DNA of 64,000 nt from Gluconobacter frateurii (GTDB taxonomy: Bacteria > Pseudomonadota > Alphaproteobacteria > Acetobacterales > Acetobacteraceae), in NCBI RefSeq assembly GCF_002723955.1, contig NZ_BEWN01000005.1:62001-126000 (forward strand). Direction: 5' to 3'. Below, one piece after another: positions 28,060 to 38,989 of this stretch. Below the pieces are notes generated by a model. That model did no database searches and was not told the DNA's origin. It was given only the letters and a program-made list of their open reading frames with translations. The translations under genes were made by a program, and so were the position numbers. Position 1 is the first letter of the stretch, and every line of letters begins with the position of its first letter.

Positions 28060-29088
28060 ATGGCTGATACAATGCTGGCCGCCGTCGTCCGCGAGTTCGG
28101 AAAGCCTCTCTCTGTCGAGAGGCTTCCCATTCCCGAGATCCGGCCAAACCAGATCCTCGTGAAAGTCGACACCTGCGGCGTCTGCCACACCGACCTGCAT
28201 GCCGCAGAGGGTGACTGGCCTGCAAAACCGAACCCACCGTTCATCCCGGGCCATGAAGGCATCGGCCATATCGTGGCAGTGGGCAGTCAGGTCAATCACG
28301 TCAAGGTCGGCGACGTAGTCGGCGTGCCCTGGCTCTACTCTGCCTGCGGACACTGCGAACACTGCCTCGGCGGCTGGGAAACGCTATGCAAAGAGCAGGA
28401 CGACACCGGTTACACGGTCAATGGCTGCTTCGCCGAATATGTTGTCGCAGATCCGAACTATGTCGCCCATCTGCCCAGCAACATTGATGCCCTACAGGCA
28501 GCGCCCGTCCTTTGCGCTGGCCTGACCGTTTATAAGGGTCTGAAGATGACCGAGGCACGCCCCGGTCAGTGGATGGCCATTTCGGGCGTTGGCGGTCTGG
28601 GTCAGATGGCCGTTCAATACGCGGTTGCCATGGGCATGAATGTCGTGGCCGTCGATATTGATGACGACAAGCTCGCCACAGCCAAAAAGCTTGGTGCTGC
28701 CCTGACCGTCAATGCCAAGGACAAGGACCCGGCAGCCTTCATCCAGCAGGAAGTCGGCGGCGCTCACGGTGCTCTCGTTACGGCTGTGGGCCGCACCGCG
28801 TTCTCGCAGGCCATGGGTTATGCCCGTCGTGGCGGCACAATTGTTCTGAATGGCCTGCCACCCGGAGACTTCCCGGTGTCGATCTTCGATATGGTCATGA
28901 ACGGCACGACCATTCGTGGCTCCATTGTCGGCACACGGCTGGACATGATCGAAGCCATGGATTTCTTCGCCCGCGGCAAGGTCAAGTCCGTCGTAACGGC
29001 AGACAAGATCGAGAACATCAACACGATCTTCGACAACCTCAAGAACGGCCGCCTTCAGGGCCGTACGGTCCTGGATTTCCGGTCCTGA
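28060..29088 (+). CDS. Zinc-dependent alcohol dehydrogenase (AdhP-like)
   Basis: A 342-residue cytoplasmic NAD(P)-dependent medium-chain alcohol dehydrogenase. Catalytic zinc ligands Cys42 and His65 (GVCHTDLH, PGHEGIGH), structural zinc cysteines at 96, 99, 102 and 110 (SACGHCEHC), and the nucleotide fold GVGGLGQMAVQYA near 178 are all present. Asp after the second strand (VAVDIDDDK) favours NAD over NADP. It starts 25 nt after pntB, so it belongs to the pnt transcription unit, which suggests a role in NAD(H) handling during alcohol or aldehyde metabolism. Confidence 0.93.
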   Translation: MADTMLAAVVREFGKPLSVERLPIPEIRPNQILVKVDTCGVCHTDLHAAEGDWPAKPNPPFIPGHEGIGHIVAVGSQVNHVKVGDVVGVPWLYSACGHCEHCLGGWETLCKEQDDTGYTVNGCFAEYVVADPNYVAHLPSNIDALQAAPVLCAGLTVYKGLKMTEARPGQWMAISGVGGLGQMAVQYAVAMGMNVVAVDIDDDKLATAKKLGAALTVNAKDKDPAAFIQQEVGGAHGALVTAVGRTAFSQAMGYARRGGTIVLNGLPPGDFPVSIFDMVMNGTTIRGSIVGTRLDMIEAMDFFARGKVKSVVTADKIENINTIFDNLKNGRLQGRTVLDFRS

Positions 29089-29122
29089 GACAAGACACCT
29101 GAGACTTTAGAAAGCACACGCC

Positions 29123-30106
29123 ATGTTTGCCATGCAGCTCCGCCAACACCACCAGCCTCTGGAATGGGTGGAGCTGCCAGACCCCGAACCCGGACCGGAC
29201 GAAATCCGTATCCGTATCGGGGCCTGCGGCGTCTGCCGGACAGACCTGCATGTCGTGGACGGCGAACTCGCCAACCCCACTCTTCCCATCATTCCCGGAC
29301 ATGAAATTGTTGGCCGTATCGACAAGCTCGGAAGCAACGTTACAAGCCTGAATGTGGGGGAACGGGTCGGTATCCCATGGCTCGGCCATACCTGTGGGCA
29401 TTGCTATTACTGCACCCACGGGATGGAAAATCTCTGCGACCATCCTCTTTTCACAGGCTTCACCCGCAATGGCGGCTACGCGACTATGACCGTCGCCGAT
29501 GCCCGATACGCCTTTCCCATGGGTGACAAAGGGGAAGACAAGGACCTCGCCCCACTCCTCTGCGCCGGACTGATCGGCTGGCGCTGTCTCAGCAAAGCTG
29601 GAGACGGCAAAAAGATCGGCCTGTATGGCTTCGGAGCCGCCGCTCACATCATCATTCAGGTGCTGCGCTGGCAGGGACGCGAGGTTTATGCCTTCACATC
29701 CCCCGGAGACACAGAGAAGCAGGCATTTGCCCGCTCCCTTGGTGCCGTGTGGGCAGGCGGTTCAGACGAACTTCCCCCCGAACCGCTTGACGCTGTCATT
29801 CTATTTGCCCCTGTCGGCGCATTGGTTCCCGCCGGACTGAAAGCCGTCCGCAAGGGTGGGAAGGTCGTGTGTGGCGGCATCCACATGAGCCCGATCCCGT
29901 CCTTCTCCTACGATACACTCTGGGAAGAACGCGAAATCGTCTCCGTTGCCAATCTGACCCGGCAGGACGGGCTGGATTTTCTGAAACTGGCACCGGAGAT
30001 CGGCATAAAGGTGACGAATACGCCTTACACTCTCAAGAACGCCAATCAGGCTCTGGATGATCTGCGCCATGGCCGCTTTGAGGGCGCTGCCGTCCTCATT
30101 CCGTAA
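29123..30106 (+). CDS. Zinc-binding alcohol dehydrogenase family protein
   Basis: A second medium-chain dehydrogenase, 327 residues. Catalytic zinc ligands Cys38 and His60 ([17 protein letters not shown]), structural cysteines 91, 94, 97 and 105, and the nucleotide-binding turn [11 protein letters not shown] are visible; the turn lacks the usual GxGxxG pattern, which is also seen in the YjmD/AdhA-like subgroup. No conserved acidic residue follows the second strand, so NADP use is possible. It lies 34 nt after the first dehydrogenase and ends directly against the CDF gene on the other strand. Confidence 0.9.
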   Translation: MFAMQLRQHHQPLEWVELPDPEPGPDEIRIRIGACGVCRTDLHVVDGELANPTLPIIPGHEIVGRIDKLGSNVTSLNVGERVGIPWLGHTCGHCYYCTHGMENLCDHPLFTGFTRNGGYATMTVADARYAFPMGDKGEDKDLAPLLCAGLIGWRCLSKAGDGKKIGLYGFGAAAHIIIQVLRWQGREVYAFTSPGDTEKQAFARSLGAVWAGGSDELPPEPLDAVILFAPVGALVPAGLKAVRKGGKVVCGGIHMSPIPSFSYDTLWEEREIVSVANLTRQDGLDFLKLAPEIGIKVTNTPYTLKNANQALDDLRHGRFEGAAVLIP

Positions 30107-31063
30107 TCAGCTTAGAGGTGCCGGAACCCCATCCCGTCGATCCTGCGCCTCGACATACATGCGCAATACAGACGGGTAACGTGTCCGCGTCGTCTTTTCG
30201 AGTAACGACACTCCGCGCTCTACATCGCCAGCAGGGATCGCGTCATTCCAGTCGAGCGACACCAGCACAATCGTGCTCTCCGGACCGCGGGTTTCCGTCA
30301 CAACTTCATTGACCCCAACCACACCCGGCAATTTGGCCGCTTCTGCCCGAACAAAAGCATCAATATCGGGATTACTCTCGCCGACCAGCAGAGAGCGCGT
30401 CTCGTTAGTCAGAAGCCCGGCGACAACAACCAGAACCACACCAATCAGCAGAGACGCCACACCGTCCAGAACGTGAAGACCTGTCACCACGGACAGCAGA
30501 GTGAAGACGAGTGCAATAACAAGGCTGACCAGCGCGGCACCATCCTCAAACAGAACGACAAACAGGCCCGGGTCCACACTCCGGCGAATGATGTTCCAAA
30601 GGGAAACACCCTCTTTGCGTGGCAGGGATTTCACAGCTGCAATGAAACCGTATCCCTCCATACTTCCCGAAATAGCCAGAATGGCGACGTTCATCCACCA
30701 GCCCGGAAATACATGCCCAAGGATCTGGACAGGCTGCATTTCGGACGGGTGCATAACTTTTTCCCACCCCTCATAAAGAGAGGCCACGCCACCACCCACA
30801 AACAGGGCTCCGGCAACCACCATCGTCCAGAAATACAGCTCCCGGTGATGACCAAGAGGATGCTGTTTCGTGGCAGGCGCACCCGCCCGTTTCATACCCA
30901 CCAGCAGAAGAAGCTGGTTTCCACAGTCGACAAAGGAATGAACGGTCTCCGCCAGCATGGCAGCGGAGCCTGTCAGCAATGCAGCTGCGCCCTTCACGCA
31001 GGCGATACCCAAATTCACGCCCAACGCGATGAAAACGACTTTTACGGAACTGCCTGCGGACAT
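30107..31063 (-). CDS. Cation diffusion facilitator family transporter
   Basis: A 318-residue metal efflux protein exporting divalent cations by proton exchange. Six membrane helices are visible; helix 2 carries the metal-binding AETVHSFVDCGNQ motif (His and Asp four residues apart), and helix 5 has HVLDGVASLLIG. The C-terminal cytoplasmic domain begins about residue 225 and includes the VNEVVTETRGPESTIVLVSLD strand pattern. Length is normal. The substrate (Zn, Co, Fe or Mn) cannot be decided. The stop is immediately adjacent to the convergent dehydrogenase with no terminator between them. Confidence 0.9.
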   Translation of the reverse strand: MSAGSSVKVVFIALGVNLGIACVKGAAALLTGSAAMLAETVHSFVDCGNQLLLLVGMKRAGAPATKQHPLGHHRELYFWTMVVAGALFVGGGVASLYEGWEKVMHPSEMQPVQILGHVFPGWWMNVAILAISGSMEGYGFIAAVKSLPRKEGVSLWNIIRRSVDPGLFVVLFEDGAALVSLVIALVFTLLSVVTGLHVLDGVASLLIGVVLVVVAGLLTNETRSLLVGESNPDIDAFVRAEAAKLPGVVGVNEVVTETRGPESTIVLVSLDWNDAIPAGDVERGVSLLEKTTRTRYPSVLRMYVEAQDRRDGVPAPLS

Positions 31064-31140
31064 TCTGGCCTCATGATGCGAAACAGTCTTTAGCTTGGAG
31101 AGGTTGAAGGTCCCGTGTCAAACTTTCCCACTTTCATTTC

Positions 31141-32526
31141 TCAGACGATTGCCTTGAGCGAAGTACGAAAGGTGAATTGCTTGACCTCTTTCGCCAGATC
31201 AGACGCTTCCTGACGCAGATTACGACAGGCGGACGTCACCTGTTCCACCATGGCCGCATTGTGTTGCGTCATCTGGTCCATTTCCCGGATCGCCGTGTTG
31301 ATCGTCTCAAGACTTGCGGCTTCATCCGCAGTTGAACGAGAGATGTCCTGCAGCACTGAGGTAATGCCATCAATGTGGTCGTTGATGAGATGCATGGCCT
31401 TGTCAGCTTCTCCCACCAGATGAACTCCCTCTTCCACCTGCTTGACGGACGCCCCGATGATGCCCTGAATTTCCCGGGCGGACTGGGCAGATCTCTGCGC
31501 AAGTGCACGGATCTCCATTGCAACAACATTGAAACCTCGCCCCGCATCCCCTGCCCTGGCGGCTTCTATCCCAGCATTCAGGGATAGAAGGTTCGTCTGA
31601 AACGCCATTTCCTCAATGAGTCCGATAATGGACTCAATCCGGCGGGAAGACGTACGAAGCGCTCCCATGGCATCGTTAGCTGAACGCATGACATCCGAAA
31701 CCGATAGCGCCTGCTCTCGCGTTCCCATAGCCGTTTCTCTGGCTTTCTGGGATGCCTTGGCCGTCTCACGTACTGTCAGGGTAATATTGTTGATGGACGA
31801 CGCGGACTCTGCCAACCGGGTCGCCTGCCGTTCTGTACGATTGGCGAGATCACCAGACGCTGCGGAAATTTCTCCCGTTCCGCTCGCAATAACGGATGTG
31901 CCATCCGAAATTTTTTCCAAAGCGGCCCGATACGCTCGGATCATCGTGTTGAAGTTCTGTCGGAAGTCTTCGAAGCGATCCTGGAAAGGCTTGCTAAAGG
32001 TAAATGTCAGGTTGCCAGATTTTACAACATCCATCCCCGCGCAGATGGCCTCAATGGTATTGTCCTGAATTTGACGAATACGTTCGCTCTCACCCGAAAA
32101 CCGCCGTTCCGCTTCCGTAGCCTGCTGAGCTTCCACAGCTGCCAGCTTCTGATAGGCAATGCGCTCTTCACTGTTTTTCAGAAACGCCTGAAGAGAGCGT
32201 GCCAACCGCCCCGCACAGTCTCGGTGATGCAGGAAAGGAACCGCCACTTCCGTTGCACCACCTGCAACCTTCTCTGTTACAGCTGTGATTTTTTCAAACG
32301 GGACCGCAACGATTTTGATGGTGAAGCGACCAAGCAGCAGCGTCAGAACAATCTGGAGGGCCACACCCGCAACCGGCGCGATAACCTGCACATCCTGAAG
32401 ACCAGACAGATAACGCAGACAGATCTGATCAACCATTACCTGTACGAGCGACAGAACCAGCAATGCGCCAATGATGACACGAAGCTTCTGCCGAACATAC
32501 GCGGTCTGTTCTATCCACTGCAGCAT
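31141..32526 (-). CDS. Methyl-accepting chemotaxis protein without a periplasmic sensor domain
   Basis: A 461-residue chemoreceptor. Two N-terminal helices (about 14-35 and 48-70) enclose a loop of only about 12-15 residues, so there is no room for a ligand-binding domain. A HAMP-like region and coiled coil follow, then the signalling hairpin [20 protein letters not shown] with [19 protein letters not shown]. Family members with this layout sense in the membrane or cytoplasm, or signal together with other receptors. No CheW-binding pentapeptide or CheB/CheR sites could be confirmed. No other chemotaxis genes are in the window. Confidence 0.88.
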   Translation of the reverse strand: MLQWIEQTAYVRQKLRVIIGALLVLSLVQVMVDQICLRYLSGLQDVQVIAPVAGVALQIVLTLLLGRFTIKIVAVPFEKITAVTEKVAGGATEVAVPFLHHRDCAGRLARSLQAFLKNSEERIAYQKLAAVEAQQATEAERRFSGESERIRQIQDNTIEAICAGMDVVKSGNLTFTFSKPFQDRFEDFRQNFNTMIRAYRAALEKISDGTSVIASGTGEISAASGDLANRTERQATRLAESASSINNITLTVRETAKASQKARETAMGTREQALSVSDVMRSANDAMGALRTSSRRIESIIGLIEEMAFQTNLLSLNAGIEAARAGDAGRGFNVVAMEIRALAQRSAQSAREIQGIIGASVKQVEEGVHLVGEADKAMHLINDHIDGITSVLQDISRSTADEAASLETINTAIREMDQMTQHNAAMVEQVTSACRNLRQEASDLAKEVKQFTFRTSLKAIV

Positions 32527-32671
32527 CTTGCTTCTCGCTCACATCTCACGGCCAGGTTCAGAAACGGGCCTCTGACAAGGTAGAGGGGCGATATCTATCA
32601 AATGAGCTTTAATGATACGTTAATTAAACAGGAACATTTTATGCCAAACGGATTCAAAGGCATAATTGCAT

Positions 32672-32700
32672 AAAAAAACCGCCCTGAAGGGCGGTTTTTC
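32672..32700. terminator. Rho-independent terminator downstream of yqeY
   Basis: A near-perfect inverted repeat AACCGCCCT / GGGCGGTT with flanking A-run (32673-32678) and T-run (32695-32699). It is symmetric, so it could work on both strands; it sits 23 nt after the yqeY stop on the minus strand. Confidence 0.85.
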
Positions 32701-32722
32701 CAATTCAACTTATCTCGTCATA

Positions 32723-33178
32723 TCAGGCGGAGAGACGAGCCTTCACCAACCCGCTGGCCTTGGCCGGATCAAGATCGGAACCGAAACGCTCCCTAAGAGC
32801 CGCCATGACCTTGCCCATATCCTTCATACCCCCTGCACCAACAGCCGTTACAGCCTCATCAATGGCAGCTTTCAGCGTGCCCTCATCCAGTTCAGGCGGC
32901 AGATAGGACTGGATCGTAGCGATCTCGCCCTCTTCCTTCTCGGCAAGCTCCGGACGACCACCCTGACGATACATGGCGGCAGACTCTGTGCGGGACTTGA
33001 TCATGGAGCGCAGGGCAGAAATCATTTCCGCTTCCGTCACTTCTCCACTCTTGGCGCGAGCCGCAACCTCGAGATCCTTGAGCTTTGCAGTGATGCCTCG
33101 GATCTGCGCTACCTTTTCGGACTGGCCGGCCTTCATTGCGGCCTTGAGATCGTCCATGATCTGTGTGCGAAGTGACAT
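32723..33178 (-). CDS. GatB/YqeY domain-containing protein
   Basis: A 151-residue protein of the YqeY family, homologous to the tail domain of GatB, the tRNA-dependent amidotransferase subunit. Typical segments: MSLRTQIMDDLKAAMKAG at the start, SMIKSRTESAAMYRQGGR and the C-terminal GMKDMGKVMAALRERFG, which resembles the GatB end that contacts tRNA. Family function is unproven. It is divergent from carA, with 218 nt of shared upstream region. Confidence 0.92.
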   Translation of the reverse strand: MSLRTQIMDDLKAAMKAGQSEKVAQIRGITAKLKDLEVAARAKSGEVTEAEMISALRSMIKSRTESAAMYRQGGRPELAEKEEGEIATIQSYLPPELDEGTLKAAIDEAVTAVGAGGMKDMGKVMAALRERFGSDLDPAKASGLVKARLSA

Positions 33179-33277
33179 GCGCCTTCTCCCATCTGTTCAG
33201 AGGCCCGAAAGCCTCGTATCAATTCATGGCCGCAGACTCGCACAAAAGCAGGCTTCCAACAATGGAAGGCCTGATAA

Positions 33278-33336
33278 GGGAAGTTTTTTCCCACACCACC
33301 TTTCCTTACCGAGAATCACTTGGGAAAAAACTTCCC
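33278..33336. promoter_or_regulatory. Twin palindromes forming a perfect 16-bp inverted repeat upstream of carA
   Basis: GGGAAGTTTTTTCCCA (33278-33293) and its exact reverse complement TGGGAAAAAACTTCCC (33321-33336) are separated by 27 nt. Each copy is itself a palindrome of the form GGGAA-N5-TTCCC, with centres 44 bp apart, about four helical turns. This is what paired operators for a dimeric regulator look like; an RNA hairpin in the carA leader is the alternative. No T-run follows the right arm, which argues against a terminator. A smaller palindrome CTTCCA-ACAA-TGGAAG lies at 33253-33268. Confidence 0.6.
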
Positions 33337-33396
33337 ATGCGCGCCTCAATCGCTTATCAGACCTGAAAGTGAACACGGAGCCAGGAACGGGCGACC

Positions 33397-34770
33397 ATGG
33401 ACATCGACAGAATCATCGAAAAAGCCGGAGGCGCGGATGAGATCGCCGCTCTTGCCGGCGTCGGCCTTGAGGCCGTCCGCAAATGGCGTCAGTCGCGAAC
33501 CGTGCCGACCAAGCACTGGCCCGCGTTGCTGCGCGTTCCCGGAATCGAACTCCAGGACCTGACTTCCGCTGAAACCCCGCAAGAAAGAGAGACGGACGTG
33601 TCCAATTCCTGCCCTGCCGGCGCCAATGCCGCCCTTGTCCTTGCAGATGGCACGGTCCTGTGGGGCCGAGGCTTCGGCGCCCATACCGATGGCGCCGTTG
33701 GTGAACTCTGCTTCTCCACCGGCATGACCGGCTATCAGGAAACCCTGACAGACCCGTCTTTCGCTGGGCAGATCGTCACCTTTACCTTCCCGCATATCGG
33801 CAATGTCGGTACGAACACGGACGACAATGAAGCGCCCAAAATGGCCGCTCTTGGCGCCGTCGTGAAGGAAGACGTCACCGCTCCGGCAAGCTGGCGCTCC
33901 ATGGAATCCCTCGACGGCTGGCTGAAGCAGCACGGCCGTGCGGGTATCAGCGGCGTCGACACCCGCGCCGTCACCCGCTCCCTGCGGGATAATGGCCCCC
34001 AAACTGCCATCCTTGCCTTTCCAGCAAACGGTCGGATCGACACCGACAGCCTGTTGAACCGCGCCCGTCAGTGGCCTGGCCTCGAAGGCATGGATCTCGC
34101 CAAAGAGGTCACGCAGCCGAAGCGCGTCTGGACGGAAGGCGTGTGGGAAAGCACCCGACCGACCCGTACCGAGAACCGCCGCCGCGTGGTCGCCATGGAT
34201 TACGGCGCCAAGGACAACATCCTCCGCTGCCTCGTGACCGCCGGTTGTGACGTCACGGTTCTGCCCGCGACAGCTACAGCTGAGGAAATTCTGGAACTGA
34301 AGCCCGAAGGCGTGTTCCTGTCCAACGGCCCGGGCGATCCGGCAGCGACCGGCACCTATGCCGTCCCGGCCATCAAGAGCGTTCTGGACGCCAACGTGCC
34401 AGTTTTCGGCATCTGCCTGGGCCACCAGCTTCTCGCACAGGCTCTCGGCGGCAAGACCTACAAGCTGGATCGTGGCCATCGCGGCGCCAACCAGCCGGTC
34501 AAAGACATCGAAAGCGGCCGCGTGGAAATCACCAGCCAGAACCATGGCTTCGCCGTGGATGAGAAGTCCCTGCCCGCCGATGTGAAGGTGACGCATGTGA
34601 GCCTGTTTGACGGCTCCAACGAAGGCATTGCTTCCACCACCAAGGACGCCTTCTCCGTTCAGTATCACCCCGAGGCCAGCCCTGGCCCGTCTGACAGTTT
34701 CTATCTTTTCGAGCGTTTCGTCGCGGTCATGGACCGTCGCGCCGCCAACAGCACGAACGCAGGAGCCTGA
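33397..34770 (+). CDS. carA: Carbamoyl phosphate synthase small subunit with N-terminal helix-turn-helix domain
   Basis: Glutaminase subunit of CarAB, supplying ammonia for carbamoyl phosphate in arginine and pyrimidine synthesis. Residues 1-55 are a Cro/YdaS-like HTH (ADEIAALAGVGLEAVRKWRQ, then VPTKHWPALL). After a short linker, normal CarA begins near residue 70 (ANAALVLADGTVLWGRGFGA) and runs to the class I amidotransferase domain with Cys340 (GICLGH), His424 and Glu426 (QYHPEAS). The ATG at 33397 has a GGAACGGGCGACC leader. A GTG at 33598, preceded by an AGAGAGA stretch, could start a second form without the HTH. The next gene is carB. Confidence 0.93.
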   Translation: MDIDRIIEKAGGADEIAALAGVGLEAVRKWRQSRTVPTKHWPALLRVPGIELQDLTSAETPQERETDVSNSCPAGANAALVLADGTVLWGRGFGAHTDGAVGELCFSTGMTGYQETLTDPSFAGQIVTFTFPHIGNVGTNTDDNEAPKMAALGAVVKEDVTAPASWRSMESLDGWLKQHGRAGISGVDTRAVTRSLRDNGPQTAILAFPANGRIDTDSLLNRARQWPGLEGMDLAKEVTQPKRVWTEGVWESTRPTRTENRRRVVAMDYGAKDNILRCLVTAGCDVTVLPATATAEEILELKPEGVFLSNGPGDPAATGTYAVPAIKSVLDANVPVFGICLGHQLLAQALGGKTYKLDRGHRGANQPVKDIESGRVEITSQNHGFAVDEKSLPADVKVTHVSLFDGSNEGIASTTKDAFSVQYHPEASPGPSDSFYLFERFVAVMDRRAANSTNAGA

Positions 34771-34773
34771 GCC

Positions 34774-38028
<3,255 letters not shown>

Positions 38029-38040
38029 ACCTACCTGATG

Positions 38041-38076
38041 AAAAAGCCCGTCAGAGCAATCTGACGGGCTTTTTTC
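38041..38076. terminator. Bidirectional terminator between carB and the XRE regulator
   Basis: AAAAAGCCCGTCAGA (38041-38055) pairs with TCTGACGGGCTTTTTT (38060-38075), a long stem with A- and T-runs on both sides. It lies between convergent carB and the small regulator gene and can end transcripts of both. Confidence 0.9.
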
Positions 38077-38080
38077 GTTC

Positions 38081-38287
38081 TTATTCGTCTGAATACCGAA
38101 GAATATCGCCCGGCTGACAGTCGAGAACCCGACAAAGAGCGTCCAGCGTAGAAAACCGGATCGCTTTTGCTTTCCCTGTCTTGAGAATGGAGAGATTGGC
38201 AAGCGTCAGGCCCACCTTCTCTGACAGTTCCGTCAAAGACATGCCCCGCTCTTTCAGAAGCTCATCCAGACTGACGTGAACAGACAT
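38081..38287 (-). CDS. Small XRE-family transcriptional regulator
   Basis: A 68-residue protein that is almost entirely one Cro/C1-type helix-turn-helix domain (LDELLKERGMSLTELSEKVG, LTLANLSILKTGKAKAIRFS, CRVLDCQPGDIL). The ATG at 38287 is preceded by AAGG at a good distance; a longer frame to 38329 adds basic residues without similarity. The family resembles YozG/phage-type small regulators, with a recognition helix LANLSILKTG. Divergent from greA; the shared region has two matching palindromes that may be its own operators. Confidence 0.92.
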   Translation of the reverse strand: MSVHVSLDELLKERGMSLTELSEKVGLTLANLSILKTGKAKAIRFSTLDALCRVLDCQPGDILRYSDE

Positions 38288-38359
38288 CAGATGACCTTGT
38301 CTCCTGTCTTTTTTCTGCCCCGCCAACAAGGCTTTCCATACTCGAACAGATAACTTTGA

Positions 38360-38422
38360 TTATTGATCCTCGATAATCGTTTCGACATAAACAACCATCA
38401 CAAATTTATCGCTATTCGATAA
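38360..38422. promoter_or_regulatory. Two matching 17-bp palindromes, putative XRE operators
   Basis: TTATTG-ATCCT-CGATAA (38360-38376) and TTATCG-CTATT-CGATAA (38406-38422) share the form TTATYG-N5-CGATAA, with centres 46 bp apart. They sit between the XRE gene (start 38287, minus strand) and the greA promoter. A dimeric small HTH protein could bind them and control its own gene and perhaps greA. Confidence 0.6.
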
Positions 38423-38438
38423 ACAAAAACACCGCACC

Positions 38439-38467
38439 TTGCAAGAAACCCCCTGAAATCCTATATT
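38439..38467 (+). promoter_or_regulatory. Sigma70 promoter of greA-ilvA
   Basis: -35 box TTGCAA (38439-38444), spacer of exactly 17 nt, -10 box TATATT (38462-38467). Transcription would start near 38475, giving a leader of about 40 nt before the GTG of greA at 38516. Confidence 0.7.
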
Positions 38468-38515
38468 GTCTGGCTATTCATTCAATTTCAGCTACGCTTT
38501 TCCGAGGATTTCAGA

Positions 38516-38989
38516 GTGCAGAAAATTCCCATGACCGCGCAGGGACTGCAGCGTCTTGAAGACGAACTGCGTACCCTCAAGAGCGTTGATCGCCCTGCCG
38601 TCATCCGGGCCATTGCTGAAGCACGCGAGCATGGCGACCTCTCCGAAAACGCAGAGTATCATGCCGCTCGTGACCGCCAGTCCTTCATCGAAGGACGCGT
38701 GCTTGAGCTTGAAAGTATTGTTTCTTCAGCCGACGTAATCGATCCGTCCACGTTCACTGGCACCAAGGTGCGCTTTGGTGCTCATATCGAAGTCGTGGAT
38801 GAAGAGACAGACAAGGAAAACGCCTACCAGATCGTCGGCGTCCACGAAGCCGATATCAAGCAGGGCCTGATCTCGATCTCCTCCCCGCTTGCCAAGGCCC
38901 TGATCGGCAAGGATGTGGGCGATACCATCTCCGTTCCCGCTCCCGGCGGCGACCGTACCTACGAGATCCTGAAAGTCACATACCGCTGA
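38516..38989 (+). CDS. greA: Transcription elongation factor GreA
   Basis: A 157-residue factor that stimulates transcript cleavage in stalled RNA polymerase. The N-terminal antiparallel coiled coil has the acidic tip SENAEYHAARD (catalytic Asp/Glu region near 42-50). The C-terminal domain contains VRFGAHIEVVDEETDKE, SISSPLAKALIGKDVGD and the ending TYEILKVTYR. The GTG at 38516 is preceded by GAGGA seven bases upstream; the ATG four codons later is the alternative. TGATG overlap with ilvA. Confidence 0.96.
   Translation: MQKIPMTAQGLQRLEDELRTLKSVDRPAVIRAIAEAREHGDLSENAEYHAARDRQSFIEGRVLELESIVSSADVIDPSTFTGTKVRFGAHIEVVDEETDKENAYQIVGVHEADIKQGLISISSPLAKALIGKDVGDTISVPAPGGDRTYEILKVTYR

Noticed and set aside
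26539-28362. Long minus-strand open frame (607 codons) opposite pntB
   Set aside because: It is the antisense of a clear PntB; its translation is His/Gly/Asp-rich without any family motif. High GC content creates such frames.
33278-33336. Inverted repeat before carA as a terminator of an upstream gene
   Set aside because: No T-run follows either arm and the neighbours are divergent, so nothing needs terminating here.
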